Below, piece after piece: positions 27,701 through 40,400 of a DNA stretch of 64,000 bases. The notes under the pieces are model-generated. The model worked only from the letters and a program-made list of their open reading frames with translations, was not told the origin of the DNA and made no database searches. The DNA is from Elmis aenea. Its lineage: Eukaryota > Arthropoda > Insecta > Coleoptera > Elmidae. The position numbers and the translations under genes are program-made. The stretch's first letter is position 1. Every line of letters begins with the position of its first letter. The stretch is from NCBI GenBank assembly GCA_947652605.1, contig CANTFG010000099.1, forward strand, positions 124,001-188,000. The letters are read 5' to 3'.

Positions 27701-29799
27701 ACTATTTCTAAACAATTTTAATTATTGATTTGTATATCACAGGAACAGTTTATCCATCGCCTCTTTACAGGAATACAATTGTTTTGCATATGTCTTTCAA
27801 TGAGCTGGTTTTAATTTTTAATAATTTCCTAAAAATACCGTGCATTAGTTAATACATATGTTCCTTGAGCGACTATTTCTGAACAATTTTAATTATTGAT
27901 TTGTATATCACAGGAACAGTTTATCTATCGCCTCTTTACATGAATACAATTGTTTTGCATATGTCTTTCAATGAGCTGGTTTTAATTTTTAATAATTTCC
28001 TAAAAATACCGTGCTTTAGTTAATACATATGTTCCTTGTGCGACTATTTCGAAACAATTTCAATTATTGATTTCTATATGACAGGAACAGTTTATCCATC
28101 GCCTCTTTACATGAATACAATTGTTTTGCATATGTCTTTCAATGAGCTGGTATTAATTTTTAATAATTTCCTAAAAATACCGTGCTTTAGTTAATACATA
28201 TGTTCCTTGTGCGACTATTTCTAAACAATTTTAATTATTGATTTGTATATCACAGGAACAGTTTATCCATCGCCTTTTTACATGAATACAATTGTTTTGC
28301 ATATGTCTTTCAATGAGCTGGTTTTAATTTTTAATAATTTCCTAAAAATACCGTGCTTTAGTTAATACATATGTTCCTTGAGCGACTATTTCTAAACAAT
28401 TTTAATTATTGATTTGTATATCACAGGAACAGTTTATCCATCGCTTCTTTACATGAATACAATTGTTTTGCATATGTCTTTTAATGAGCTGGTTTTAATT
28501 TTTAATAATTTCCTAAAAATACCGTGCTTTAGTTAATACATATGTTCCTTGAGCGACTATTTCTAAAAAATTTTAATTATTGATTTGTATATCACAGGAA
28601 CAGTTTATCCATCGCCTCTTTACATAAATACAATTGTTTTGCATATGTCTTTCAATGAGCTGGTTTTAATTTTTACTAATTTCCTAAAAATACCGTGCTT
28701 TAGTTAATACATATGTTCCTTGAGCGACTATTTCGAAACAATTTCAATTATTGATTTGTATATCACAGGAACAGTTTATCCATCGCCTCTTTACATGAAT
28801 ACAATTGTTTTGCATATGTCTTTCAATGAGCTGGTTTTAATTTTTAATAATTTCCTAAAAATACCGTGCATTAGTTAATACATATGTTCCTTGTGCGACT
28901 ATTTCTAAACAATTTTAATTATTGATTTGTATATCACAGGAACAGTTTATCCATCGCCTTTTTACATGAATACAATTGTTTTGCATATGTCTTTCAATGA
29001 GCTGGTTTTAATTTTTAATAATTTCCTAAAAATACCGTGCTTTAGTTAATACATATGTTCCTTGAGCGACTATTTCTAAACAATTTTAATTATTGATTTG
29101 TATATCACAGGAACAGTTTATCCATCGCTTCTTTACATGAATACAATTGTTTTGCATATGTCTTTTAATGAGCTGGTTTTAATTTTTAATAATTTCCTAA
29201 AAATACCGTGCTTTAGTTAATACATATGTTCCTTGAGCGACTATTTCTAAAAAATTTTAATTATTGATTTGTATATCACAGGAACAGTTTATCCATCGCC
29301 TCTTTACATAAATACAATTGTTTTGCATATGTCTTTCAATGAGCTGGTTTTAATTTTTACTAATTTCCTAAAAATACCGTGCTTTAGTTAATACATATGT
29401 TCCTTGAGCGACTATTTCGAAACAATTTTAATTATTGATTTGTATATCACAGGAACAGTTTATCCATCGCCTCTTTACATGAATACAATTGTTTTGCATA
29501 TGTCTTTCAATGAGCTGGTTTTAATTTTTAATAATTTCCTAAAAATACCGTGCTTTAGTTAATACATATGTTCCTTGAGCGACTATTTCGAAACAATTTT
29601 AATTATTGATTTGTATATCACAGGAACAGTTTATCCATCGCCTCTTTACATGAATACAATTGTTTTGCATATGTCTTTCAATGAGCTGGTTTTAATTTTT
29701 AATAATTTCCTAAAAATACCGTGCTTTAGTTAATACATAATGTTCCTTGAGCGACTATTTCTGAACAATTTTAATTATTGATTTGTATGTCACAGAAAC
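19981..29799 (+). repeat. 171-bp satellite array, segment 3
   Basis: About 57 monomers lie between the foldback element and the first LINE copy, all in + orientation. The segment contains the second part of the 28-mer family, the 12-mer duplication at 23-27.1 kb, and near 28.4-29.5 kb two runs of the CGCTTC, AAAAAATTTT, CATAAATAC/TTACTAATTT monomer series also seen near 0.9-2.9 kb. A +1 variant (ACATAATGTTCC) occurs at about 29737, just upstream of the LINE, and is copied at about 33301. No gene is visible. Confidence 0.96.
23020..27120 (+). repeat. 12-mer higher-order repeat, two copies at 2051 bp
   Basis: Private variants repeat at 2051 bp (12 x 171 minus 1). The 1-bp deletion AATAATTCCTAAA puts CCTAAA at 23041 and 25092, GGAAAACAATTTTTTTGC is near 23667 and 25718, ACAATTTAAATT near 24293 and 26344, and GCGTATGTC near 24709 and 26760. 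The single missing base is the deletion itself, present once per unit. The copies are nearly identical (for example GGAATACAATTG against GAAATACAATTG in the TTTTTACAG monomers near 23.84 and 25.89 kb), so this duplication is recent. Edges are approximate. Confidence 0.85.
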
Positions 29800-30625
29800 T
29801 CTTGTGTTAATTACTAGAAGTAAAGAGGAGTTGAGAACTATAACGAAAACACTGGAGGAAAAGGCGGGAAAGGTGGGATTATATATAAACGAGGAGAAGA
29901 CAAAGTATATGGAATGGAAGGACGGTGAATTTAAAAGAGGAAACTACTTAAAGGTAACAACAGAAAGTGGAAAAGAATACAAGTTTGAAGAGGTGGAAAA
30001 GTTCACGTACCTAGGGGCTATATTCTCAAGAAACCCAAATATAGGCAATGAGATACAGGCAAGAATAATGGCTGGAAACCGTTGTTTGGGAGCACTAAAC
30101 AGAGTTCTGAGAAATAAAAATATTTCTAGAAAAGCAAAGATCAAAATATACCACACTACTATAAGACCAATAGTGACGTACGCGTGCGAAACATGGACGC
30201 TAAACAAAACAGAACAAACAAGACTAGAAGTGTGGGAAAGGAAGGTGCTAAGGAAAATATTTGGCGGAAAGAGAATTGGAGATGGGTGGGTAAGAAGAAC
30301 AAACGATGAATTAAAAGAACTATACAAAGAAACAAGTATCATTGGGGTTATAAAAGCACAAAGGCTAAGGTGGCTGGGACATACAGAAAGAATGGGGAGT
30401 ACAAGAATGCCGAAAATGGTAATGATAAACACGATAGGGGGAAGGAAGAGAAGGGGACGACCCAAAGTAAGATGGAGGACGGAAGTGGAGAGAGATTTAG
30501 AAACGTTAAAAATTACTGGATGGAGAAGGAAGACCAGCGATAGAGAAGGATGGAAGAAAGTTATCAAACAAGCCATGGGCCAACTTGGCTAGCAGAGCTA
30601 AATTATATATATATGTCACAGAAAC
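29786..30625 (+). mobile_element. 5'-truncated non-LTR retrotransposon (LINE), copy 1, with 14-bp target duplication
   Basis: An 812-bp insert (29800-30611) interrupts a satellite monomer and is flanked by TATGTCACAGAAAC at 29786-29799 and 30612-30625. Its sense strand encodes the C-terminal end of a reverse-transcriptase polyprotein. A very short 3' end follows the stop codon and runs into an (AT)n tail that merges with the target duplication. Direct target duplication, 5' truncation and a simple-repeat tail together indicate target-primed reverse transcription. The monomer variant hit (TGTCACAGAAAC) exists intact at 676, 1531, 4096, 6316 and 10420, and the monomer order around 4096 matches this site without the insert. 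Copy 2 at 33349-34188 is the same insertion copied by segmental duplication, not a second retrotransposition. Confidence 0.92.
29801..30592 (+). pseudogene. LINE reverse-transcriptase C-terminal fragment, copy 1
   Basis: This is a 263-codon open reading frame from the insertion edge to a TAG at 30590-30592, with no frameshift. Counting from the in-frame TTG at 29783 that lies in satellite DNA, it shows LVLITRSKEEL at 7-17 (the segment that in LINE RTs directly follows the catalytic F/Y-x-D-D), GLYINEEKTKYM at 32-43, FTYLG at 74-78, IRPIVTYACETWTL at 127-140, AQRLRWLGHTERM at 192-204 and GRKRRGRPKVRW at 220-231. The last three are typical of the region after the RT domain in animal LINE polyproteins of the RTE/CR1-like type; I cannot fix the clade. 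The break falls at or just after the DD pair, so endonuclease, fingers, most of the palm and the catalytic aspartates are missing. The fragment cannot be active. The open frame running back into the satellite is accidental, and the first in-frame ATG is at residue 43. Confidence 0.9.
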
Positions 30626-33362
30626 AGTTTATCCATCGCCTCTTTACAGGAATACAATTGTTTTGCATATGTCTTTCAATGAGCTGGTTTTAATTTTTAA
30701 TAATTTCCTAAAAATACCGTGCTTTAGTTAATACATATGTTCCTTGAGCGACTATTTCTGAACAATTTTAATTATTGATTTGTATATCACAGAAACAGTT
30801 TATCCATCGCCTCTTTACAGGAATACAATTGTTTTGCATATGTCTTTCAATGAGCTGGTTTTAATTTTTAATAATTTCCTAAAAATACCGTGCTTTAGTT
30901 AATACATATGTTCCTTGAGCGACTATTTCTGAACAATTTTAATTATTGATTTGTATATCACAGAAACAGTTTATCCATCGCCTCTTTACATGAATACAAT
31001 TGTTTTGCATATGTCTTTCAAAGAGCTGGTTTTAATTTTTACTAATTTCCTAAAAATACCGTGCTTTAGTTAATACATATGTTCCTTGTGCGACTATTTC
31101 GAAACAATTTCAATTATTGATTTGTATATGACAGGAACAGTTTATCCATCGCCTTTTTACAGGAATACATTGGTTTTGCATATGTCTTTCAATGAGCTGG
31201 TTTTAATTTTTAATAATTTCCTAAAAATACCGTGCTTTAGTTAATACATATGTTCCTTGTGCGACTATTTCGAAACAATTTCAATTATTGATTTGTATAT
31301 GACAGGAACAGTTTATCCATCGCTTCTTTACATGAAAACAATTGTTTTGCATATGTCTTTCAATGAGCTGGTTTTATTTTTTAATAATTTCCTAAAAATA
31401 CCGTGCTTTAGTTAATACATATGTTCCTTGAGCGACTATTTCTAAACAATTTTAATTATTGATTTGTATATCACAGAAACAGTTTATCCATCGCCTCTTT
31501 ACATGAATACAATTGTTTTGCATATGTCTTTCAATGAGCTGGTATTAATTTTTAATAATTTCCTAAAAATACCGTGCTTTAGTTAATACATATGTTCCTT
31601 GTGCGACTATTTCGAAACAATTTCAATTATTGATTTGTATATGACAGGAACAGTTTATCCATCGCCTCTTTACATGAATACAATTGTTTTGCATATGTCT
31701 TTCAATGAGCTGGTTTTAATTTTTAATAATTTCCTAAAAATACCGTGCTTTAGTTAATACATATGTTCCTTGAGCGACTATTTCTAAACAATTGTAATTA
31801 TTGATTTGTATATCACAGGAACAGTTTATCCATCGCCTCTTTACAGGAATACATTGGTTTTGCATATGTCTTTCAATGAGCTGGTTTTAATTTTTAATAA
31901 TTTCCTAAAAATACCGTGCATTAGTTAATACATATGTTCCTTGAGCGACTATTTCTGAACAATTTTAATTATTGATTTGTATATCACAGGAACAGTTTAT
32001 CCATCGCCTCTTTACATGAATACAATTGTTTTGCATATGTCTTTCAATGAGCTGGTTTTAATTTTTAATAATTTCCTAAAAATACCGTGCTTTAGTTAAT
32101 ACATATGTTCCTTGAGCGACTATTTCTAAACGATTTTAATTATTGATTTGTATATCACAGGAACAGTTTATCCATCGCCTCTTTACATGAATACAATTGT
32201 TTTGCATATGTCTTTCAATGAGCTGGTTTTAATTTTTAATAATTTCCTAAAAATACCGTGCTTTAGTTAATACATATGTTCCTTGAGCGACTATTTCTAA
32301 ACAATTTTAATTATTGATTTGTATATCACAGGAACAGTTTATCCATCGCCTCTTTACATGAATACAATTGTTTTGCATATGTCTTTCAATGAGCTGGTTT
32401 TAATTTTTAATAATTTCCTAAAAATACCGTGCTTTAGTTAATACATATGTTCCTTGAGCGACTATTTCTAAACGATTTTAATTATTGATTTGTATATCAC
32501 AGGAACAGTTTATCCATCGCCTCTTTACATGAATACAATTGTTTTGCATATGTCTTTCAATGAGCTGGTTTTAATTTTTAATAATTTCCTAAAAATACCG
32601 TGCTTTAGTTAATACATATGTTCCTTGTGCGACTATTTCTAAACAATTTTAATTATTGATTTGTATATCACAGGAACAGTTTATCCATCGCCTTTTTACA
32701 TGAATACAATTGTTTTGCATATGTCTTTCAATGAGCTGGTTTTAATTTTTAATAATTTCCTAAAAATACCGTGCTTTAGTTAATACATATGTTCCTTGAG
32801 CGACTATTTCTAAACAATTTTAATTATTGATTTGTATATCACAGGAACAGTTTATCCATCGCTTCTTTACATGAATACAATTGTTTTGCATATGTCTTTT
32901 AATGAGCTGGTTTTAATTTTTAATAATTTCCTAAAAATACCGTGCTTTAGTTAATACATATGTTCCTTGAGCGACTATTTCTAAAAAATTTTAATTATTG
33001 ATTTGTATATCACAGGAACAGTTTATCCATCGCCTCTTTACATAAATACAATTGTTTTGCATATGTCTTTCAATGAGCTGGTTTTAATTTTTACTAATTT
33101 CCTAAAAATACCGTGCTTTAGTTAATACATATGTTCCTTGAGCGACTATTTCGAAACAATTTTAATTATTGATTTGTATATGACAGGAACAGTTTATCCA
33201 TCGCCTCTTTACATGAATACAATTGTTTTGCATATGTCTTTCAATGAGCTGGTTTTAATTTTTAATAATTTCCTAAAAATACCGTGCTTTAGTTAATACA
33301 TAATGTTCCTTGAGCGACTATTTCTGAACAATTTTAATTATTAATTTGTATGTCACAGAAAC
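30612..33362 (+). repeat. 171-bp satellite array, segment 4 (between LINE copies)
   Basis: About 16 monomers in + orientation lie between the two LINE copies. The ordered variants are CAGAAAC/CAGGAATAC, CAAAGAGCTGG with TTACTAATTT, CGCCTTTTTACAGGAATACATTGG, CGCTTCTTTACATGAAAAC with GGTTTTATTTTTTAAT, GGTATTAATTT, and an ACAATTGTAATT monomer near 31790. The same series follows LINE copy 2 (34.2-36 kb) and recurs at 38.9-40.5 kb. No gene is seen. Confidence 0.96.
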
Positions 33363-34188
33363 TCTTGTGTTAATTACTAGAAGTAAAGAGGAGTTGAGAA
33401 CTATAACGAAAACACTGGAGGAAAAGGCGGGAAAGGTGGGATTATATATAAACGAGGAGAAGACAAAGTATATGGAATGGAAGGACGGTGAATTTAAAAG
33501 AGGAAACTACTTAAAGGTAACAACAGAAAGTGGAAAAGAATACAAGTTTGAAGAGGTGGAAAAGTTCACGTACCTAGGGGCTATATTCTCAAGAAACCCA
33601 AATATAGGCAATGAGATACAGGCAAGAATAATGGCTGGAAACCGTTGTTTGGGAGCACTAAACAGAGTTCTGAGAAATAAAAATATTTCTAGAAAAGCAA
33701 AGATCAAAATATACCACACTACTATAAGACCAATAGTGACGTACGCGTGCGAAACATGGACGCTAAACAAAACAGAACAAACAAGACTAGAAGTGTGGGA
33801 AAGGAAGGTGCTAAGGAAAATATTTGGCGGAAAGAGAATTGGAGATGGGTGGGTAAGAAGAACAAACGATGAATTAAAAGAACTATACAAAGAAACAAGT
33901 ATCATTGGGGTTATAAAAGCACAAAGGCTAAGGTGGCTGGGACATACAGAAAGAATGGGGAGTACAAGAATGCCGAAAATGGTAATGATAAACACGATAG
34001 GGGGAAGGAAGAGAAGGGGACGACCCAAAGTAAGATGGAGGACGGAAGTGGAGAGAGATTTAGAAACGTTAAAAATTACTGGATGGAGAAGGAAGACCAG
34101 CGATAGAGAAGGATGGAAGAAAGTTATCAAACAAGCCATGGGCCAACTTGGCTAGCAGAGCTAAATTATATATATATGTCACAGAAAC
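33349..34188 (+). mobile_element. 5'-truncated LINE, copy 2, with 14-bp target duplication
   Basis: This is the same 812-bp insert as copy 1, here at 33363-34174, between TATGTCACAGAAAC at 33349-33362 and 34175-34188. The truncation point, tail and target duplication match copy 1 exactly. Two independent insertions would not share all three, so this copy arose by duplication of the surrounding satellite block. Confidence 0.92.
33364..34155 (+). pseudogene. LINE reverse-transcriptase C-terminal fragment, copy 2
   Basis: The translated product is identical to copy 1 over its full length, ending MGQLG at the same TAG. It carries FTYLG, the IRPIVTYACETWTL stretch, AQRLRWLGHTERM and the basic GRKRRGRPKVRW segment, and likewise lacks the catalytic aspartates and everything upstream of them. 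The preserved frame in both copies reflects a recent duplication rather than selection, because the protein is incomplete and has no start codon of its own. Confidence 0.9.
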
Positions 34189-34494
34189 AGTTTATCCATC
34201 GCCTCTTTACAGGAATACAATTGTTTTGCATATGTCTTTCAATGAGCTGGTTTTAATTTTTAATAATTTCCTAAAAATACCGTGCTTTAGTTAATACATA
34301 TGTTCCTTGAGCGACTATTTCTGAACAATTTTAATTATTGATTTGTATATCACAGAAACAGTTTATCCATCGCCTCTTTACAGGAATACAATTGTTTTGC
34401 ATATGTCTTTCAATGAGCTGGTTTTAATTTTTAATAATTTCCTAAAAATACCGTGCTTTAGTTAATACATATGTTCCTTGAGCGACTATTTCTG

Positions 34495-37400
34495 AACAAT
34501 TTTAATTATTGATTTGTATATCACAGAAACAGTTTATCCATCGCCTCTTTACATGAATACAATTGTTTTGCATATGTCTTTCAAAGAGCTGGTTTTAATT
34601 TTTACTAATTTCCTAAAAATACCGTGCTTTAGTTAATACATATGTTCCTTGTGCGACTATTTCGAAACAATTTCAATTATTGATTTGTATATGACAGGAA
34701 CAGTTTATCCATCGCCTTTTTACAGGAATACATTGGTTTTGCATATGTCTTTCAATGAGCTGGTTTTAATTTTTAATAATTTCCTAAAAATACCGTGCTT
34801 TAGTTAATACATATGTTCCTTGTGCGACTATTTCGAAACAATTTCAATTATTGATTTGTATATGACAGGAACAGTTTATCCATCGCTTCTTTACATGAAA
34901 ACAATTGTTTTGCATATGTCTTTCAATGAGCTGGTTTTATTTTTTAATAATTTCCTAAAAATACCGTGCTTTAGTTAATACATATGTTCCTTGAGCGACT
35001 ATTTCTAAACAATTTTAATTATTGATTTGTATATCACAGAAACAGTTTATCCATCGCCTCTTTACATGAATACAATTGTTTTGCATATGTCTTTCAATGA
35101 GCTGGTATTAATTTTTAATAATTTCCTAAAAATACCGTGCTTTAGTTAATACATATGTTCCTTGTGCGACTATTTCGAAACAATTTCAATTATTGATTTG
35201 TATATGACAGGAACAGTTTATCCATCGCCTCTTTACATGAATACAATTGTTTTGCATATGTCTTTCAATGAGCTGGTTTTAATTTTTAATAATTTCCTAA
35301 AAATACCGTGCTTTAGTTAATACATATGTTCCTTGAGCGACTATTTCTAAACAATTGTAATTATTGATTTGTATATCACAGGAACAGTTTATCCATCGCC
35401 TCTTTACAGGAATACATTGGTTTTGCATATGTCTTTCAATGAGCTGGTTTTAATTTTTAATAATTTCCTAAAAATACCGTGCATTAGTTAATACATATGT
35501 TCCTTGAGCGACTATTTCTGAACAATTTTAATTATTGATTTGTATATCACAGGAACAGTTTATCCATCGCCTCTTTACATGAATACAATTGTTTTGCATA
35601 TGTCTTTCAATGAGCTGGTTTTAATTTTTAATAATTTCCTAAAAATACCGTGCTTTAGTTAATACATATGTTCCTTGAGCGACTATTTCTAAACGATTTT
35701 AATTATTGATTTGTATATCACAGGAACAGTTTATCCATCGCCTCTTTACATGAATACAATTGTTTTGCATATGTCTTTCAATGAGCTGGTTTTAATTTTT
35801 AATAATTTCCTAAAAATACCGTGCTTTAGTTAATACATATGTTCCTTGAGCGACTATTTCTAAACAATTTTAATTATTGATTTGTATATCACAGGAACAG
35901 TTTATCCATCGCCTCTTTACATGAATACAATTGTTTTGCATATGTCTTTCAATGAGCTGGTTTTAATTTTTAATAATTTCCTAAAAATACCGTGCTTTAG
36001 TTAATACATATGTTCCTTGAGCGACTATTTCTAAACAATTTTAATTATTGATTTGTATATCACAGAAACAGTTTATCCATCGCCTCTTTACATGAATACA
36101 ATTGTTTTGCATATGTCTTTCAATGAGCTGGCATTAATTTTTAATAATTTCCTAAAAATACCGTGCTTTAGTTAATACATATGTTCCTTGTGCGACTATT
36201 TCGAAACAATTTCAATTATTGATTTGTATATGACAGGAACAGTTTATCCATCGCCTCTTTACATGAATACAATTGTTTTGCATATGTCTTTCAATGAGCT
36301 GGTTTTAATTTTTAATAATTTCCTAAAAATACCGTGCTTTAGTTAATACATATGTTCCTTGAGCGACTATTTCTAAACAATTTTAATTATTGATTTGTAT
36401 ATCACAGGAACAGTTTATCCATCGCCTCTTTACAGGAATACAATTTTTTTGCATATGTCTTTCAATAAGCTGGTTTTAATTTTTAATAATTTCCTAAAAA
36501 TACCGTGCATTAGTTAATACATATGTTCCTTGTGCGACTATTTCGAAACAATTTCAATTATTGATTTGTATATGACAGGAACAGTTTATCCATCGCCTCT
36601 TTACATGAATACAATTGTTTTGCATATGTCTTTTAATGAGCTGGTATTAATTTTTAATAATTTCCTAAAAATACCGTGCTTTAGTTAATACATATGTTCC
36701 TTGTGCGACTATTTCGAAACGATTTTAATTATTGATTTGAATATCACAGGAACAGTTTATCCATCGCCTCTTTACATGAATACAATTGTTTTGCATATGT
36801 CTTTCAATGAGCTGGTTTTAATTTTTAATAATTTCCTAAAAATACCGTGCTTTAGTTAATACATATGTTCCTTGAGCGACTATTTCTAAACAATTTTATT
36901 TATTGATTTGTATATCACAGGAACAGTTTATCCATCGCCTCTTTACAGGAATACAATTGTTTTGCATATGTCTTTCAATGAGCTGGTTTTAATTTTTAAT
37001 AATTTCCTAAAAATACCGTGCTTTAGTTAATACATATGTTTCTTGAGCGACTATTTCTGAACATTTTTAATTATTGATTTGTATATCACAGAAACAGTTT
37101 ATCCATCGCCTCTTTACATAAATACAATTGTTATGCGAATGTCTTTCAAAGAGCTGGTTTTAATTTTTACTAATTTCCTAAAAATACCGTGCTTTAGTTA
37201 ATACATATGTTCCTTGTGCGACTATTTCGAAACAATTTCTATTATTGATTTCTATATCACAGGAACAGTTTATCCATCGCCTCTTTACATGAATACAATT
37301 GTTTTGCATATGTCTTTCAGTGAGCTGGTTTTAATTTTTAATAATTTCCTAAAAATACCGTGCTTTAGTTAATACATATGTTCCTTGTGCGACTATTTCG

Positions 37401-40400
37401 AAACAATTTCAATTATTGATTTGTATATGACAGGAACAGTTTATCCATCGCCTCTTTACATGAATACAATTGTTTTGCATAAGTCTTTCAATGAGCTGGT
37501 TTTAATTTTTAATAATTTCCTAAAAATACCGTGCTTTAGTTAATACATATGTTCCTTGAGCGACAATTTCGAAACAATTTTAATTATTGATTTGTATATC
37601 ACAGGAACAGTTTATCCATCGCCTCTTTACATGAATACAATTGTTTTGCATATGTCTTTTAATGAGCTGGTATTAATTTTTAATAATTTCCTAAAAATAC
37701 CGTGCTTTAGTTAATACATATGTTCCTTGTGCGACTATTTCGAAACAATTTCAATTATTGATTTGTATATGACAGGAACAGTTTATCCATCGCCTCTTTA
37801 CATGAATACAATTGTTTTGCATAAGTCTTTCAATGAGCTGGTTTTAATTTTTAATAATTTCCTAAAAATACCGTGCTTTAGTTAATACATATGTTCCTTG
37901 AGCGACTATTTCTAAACAATTTTAATTATTGATTTGTATATCACAGGAACAGTTTATCCATCGCCTCTTTACAGGAATACAATTTTTTTGCATATGTCTT
38001 TCAATGAGCTGGTTTTAATTTTTAATAATTTCCTAAAAATACCGTGCATTAGTTAATACATATGTTCCTTGAGCGACTATTTCTAAACGATTTTAATTAT
38101 TGATTTGAATATCACAGGAACAGTTTATCCATCGCCTCTTTACATGAATACAATTGTTTTGCATATGTCTTTCAATGAGCTGGTTTTAATTTTTAATAAT
38201 TTCCTAAAAATATGGTGCTTTAGTTAATACATATGTTCCTTGAGCGACTATTTCTAAACAATTTTAATTATTGATTTGTATATCACAGAAACAGTTTATC
38301 CATCGCCTCTTTACATGAATACAATTGTTTTGCATATGTCTTTCAATGAGCTGGTTTTAATTTTTAATAATTTCCTAAAAATACCGTGCTTTAGTTAATA
38401 CATATGTTCCTTGAGCGACTATTTCTAAACAATTTTAATTATTGATTTGTATATCACAGGAACAGTTTATCCATCGCCTCTTTACAGGAATACAATTTTT
38501 TTGCATATGTCTTTCAATAAGCTGGTTTTAATTTTTAATAATTTCCTAAAAATACCGTGCATTAGTTAATACATATGTTCCTTGAGCGACTCTTTCTAAA
38601 CAATTTTAATTATTGATTTGTATATCACAGGAACAGTTTATCCATCGCCTTTTTACAGGAATACAATTGTTTTGCATATGTCTTTCAATGAGCTGGTTTT
38701 AATTTTTAATAATTTCCTAAAAATACCGTGCTTTAGTTAATACATATGTTCCTTGAGCGACTATTTCTAAACAATTTTAATTATTGATTTGTATATCACA
38801 GGAACAGTTTATCCATCGCCTCTTTACAGGAATACAATTGTTTTGCATATGTCTTTCAATGAGCTCGTTTTAATTTTTAATAATTTCCTAAAAATACCGT
38901 GCTTTAGTTAATACATATGTTCCTTGAGCGACTATTTCTGAACAATTTTAATTATTGATTTGTATATCACAGAAACAGTTTATCCATCGCCTCTTTACAT
39001 GAATACAATTGTTTTGCATATGTCTTTCAAAGAGCTGGTTTTAATTTTTACTAATTTCCTAAAAATACCGTGCTTTAGTTAATACATATGTTCCTTGTGC
39101 GACTATTTCGAAACAATTTCAATTATTGATTTGTATATGACAGGAACAGTTTATCCATCGCCTTTTTACAGGAATACATTGGTTTTGCATATGTCTTTCA
39201 ATGAGCTGGTTTTAATTTTTAATAATTTCCTAAAAATACCGTGCTTTAGTTAATACATATGTTCCTTGTGCGACTATTTCGAAACAATTTCAATTATTGA
39301 TTTGTATATGACAGGAACAGTTTATCCATCGCTTCTTTACATGAAAACAATTGTTTTGCATATGTCTTTCAATGAGCTGGTTTTATTTTTTAATAATTTC
39401 CTAAAAATACCGTGCTTTAGTTAATACATATGTTCCTTGAGCGACTATTTCTAAACAATTTTAATTATTGATTTGTATATCACAGAAACAGTTTATCCAT
39501 CGCCTCTTTACATGAATACAATTGTTTTGCATATGTCTTTCAATGAGCTGGTATTAATTTTTAATAATTTCCTAAAAATACCGTGCTTTAGTTAATACAT
39601 ATGTTCCTTGTGCGACTATTTCGAAACAATTTCAATTATTGATTTGTATATGACAGGAACAGTTTATCCATCGCCTCTTTACATGAATACAATTGTTTTG
39701 CATATGTCTTTCAATGAGCTGGTTTTAATTTTTAATAATTTCCTAAAAATACCGTGCTTTAGTTAATACATATGTTCCTTGAGCGACTATTTCTAAACAA
39801 TTGTAATTATTGATTTGTATATCACAGGAACAGTTTATCCATCGCCTCTTTACAGGAATACATTGGTTTTGCATATGTCTTTCAATGAGCTGGTTTTAAT
39901 TTTTAATAATTTCCTAAAAATACCGTGCATTAGTTAATACATATGTTCCTTGAGCGACTATTTCTGAACAATTTTAATTATTGATTTGTATATCACAGGA
40001 ACAGTTTATCCATCGCCTCTTTACATGAATACAATTGTTTTGCATATGTCTTTCAATGAGCTGGTTTTAATTTTTAATAATTTCCTAAAAATACCGTGCT
40101 TTAGTTAATACATATGTTCCTTGAGCGACTATTTCTAAACGATTTTAATTATTGATTTGTATATCACAGGAACAGTTTATCCATCGCCTCTTTACATGAA
40201 TACAATTGTTTTGCATATGTCTTTCAATGAGCTGGTTTTAATTTTTAATAATTTCCTAAAAATACCGTGCTTTAGTTAATACATATGTTCCTTGAGCGAC
40301 TATTTCTAAACAATTTTAATTATTGATTTGTATATCACAGGAACAGTTTATCCATCGCCTCTTTACATGAATACAATTGTTTTGCATATGTCTTTCAATG

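Larger units (their letters stand above)
29430..36034 (+). repeat. LINE-bearing segmental duplication, 3563-bp offset
   Basis: The LINE fragment and its satellite flanks recur at exactly 3563 bp. Taking off the 826-bp net insertion leaves 2737 bp, which is 16 x 171 plus the 1-bp ACATAATGTTCC insertion present in both copies. The LINE sequences look identical; the nearest flank difference I saw is G at 29780 against A at 33343. Similarity continues rightward until about 36034, where copy 2 has CACAGAAAC and copy 1 CACAGGAAC. On the left, copy 1 has two CGAAACAATTTTAATT monomers before the LINE and copy 2 only one, which marks the exchange junction near 29.4/33.1 kb. Confidence 0.85.

Noticed and set aside
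1..29785. CRISPR array, because of regular repeats
   Set aside because: There are no unique spacers; the whole 171-bp unit repeats and variants are shared between units, as in eukaryotic satellites.
29944..30576. 210-residue minus-strand open frame, repeated at 33507-34139
   Set aside because: It is the antisense shadow of the LINE reverse-transcriptase fragment; the purine-rich sense codons give a hydrophobic-looking but meaningless reverse frame.
29800..34174. Two independent LINE insertions at the same target
   Set aside because: The same truncation point, tail length and target duplication, plus copied satellite flanks, show one insertion followed by segmental duplication.
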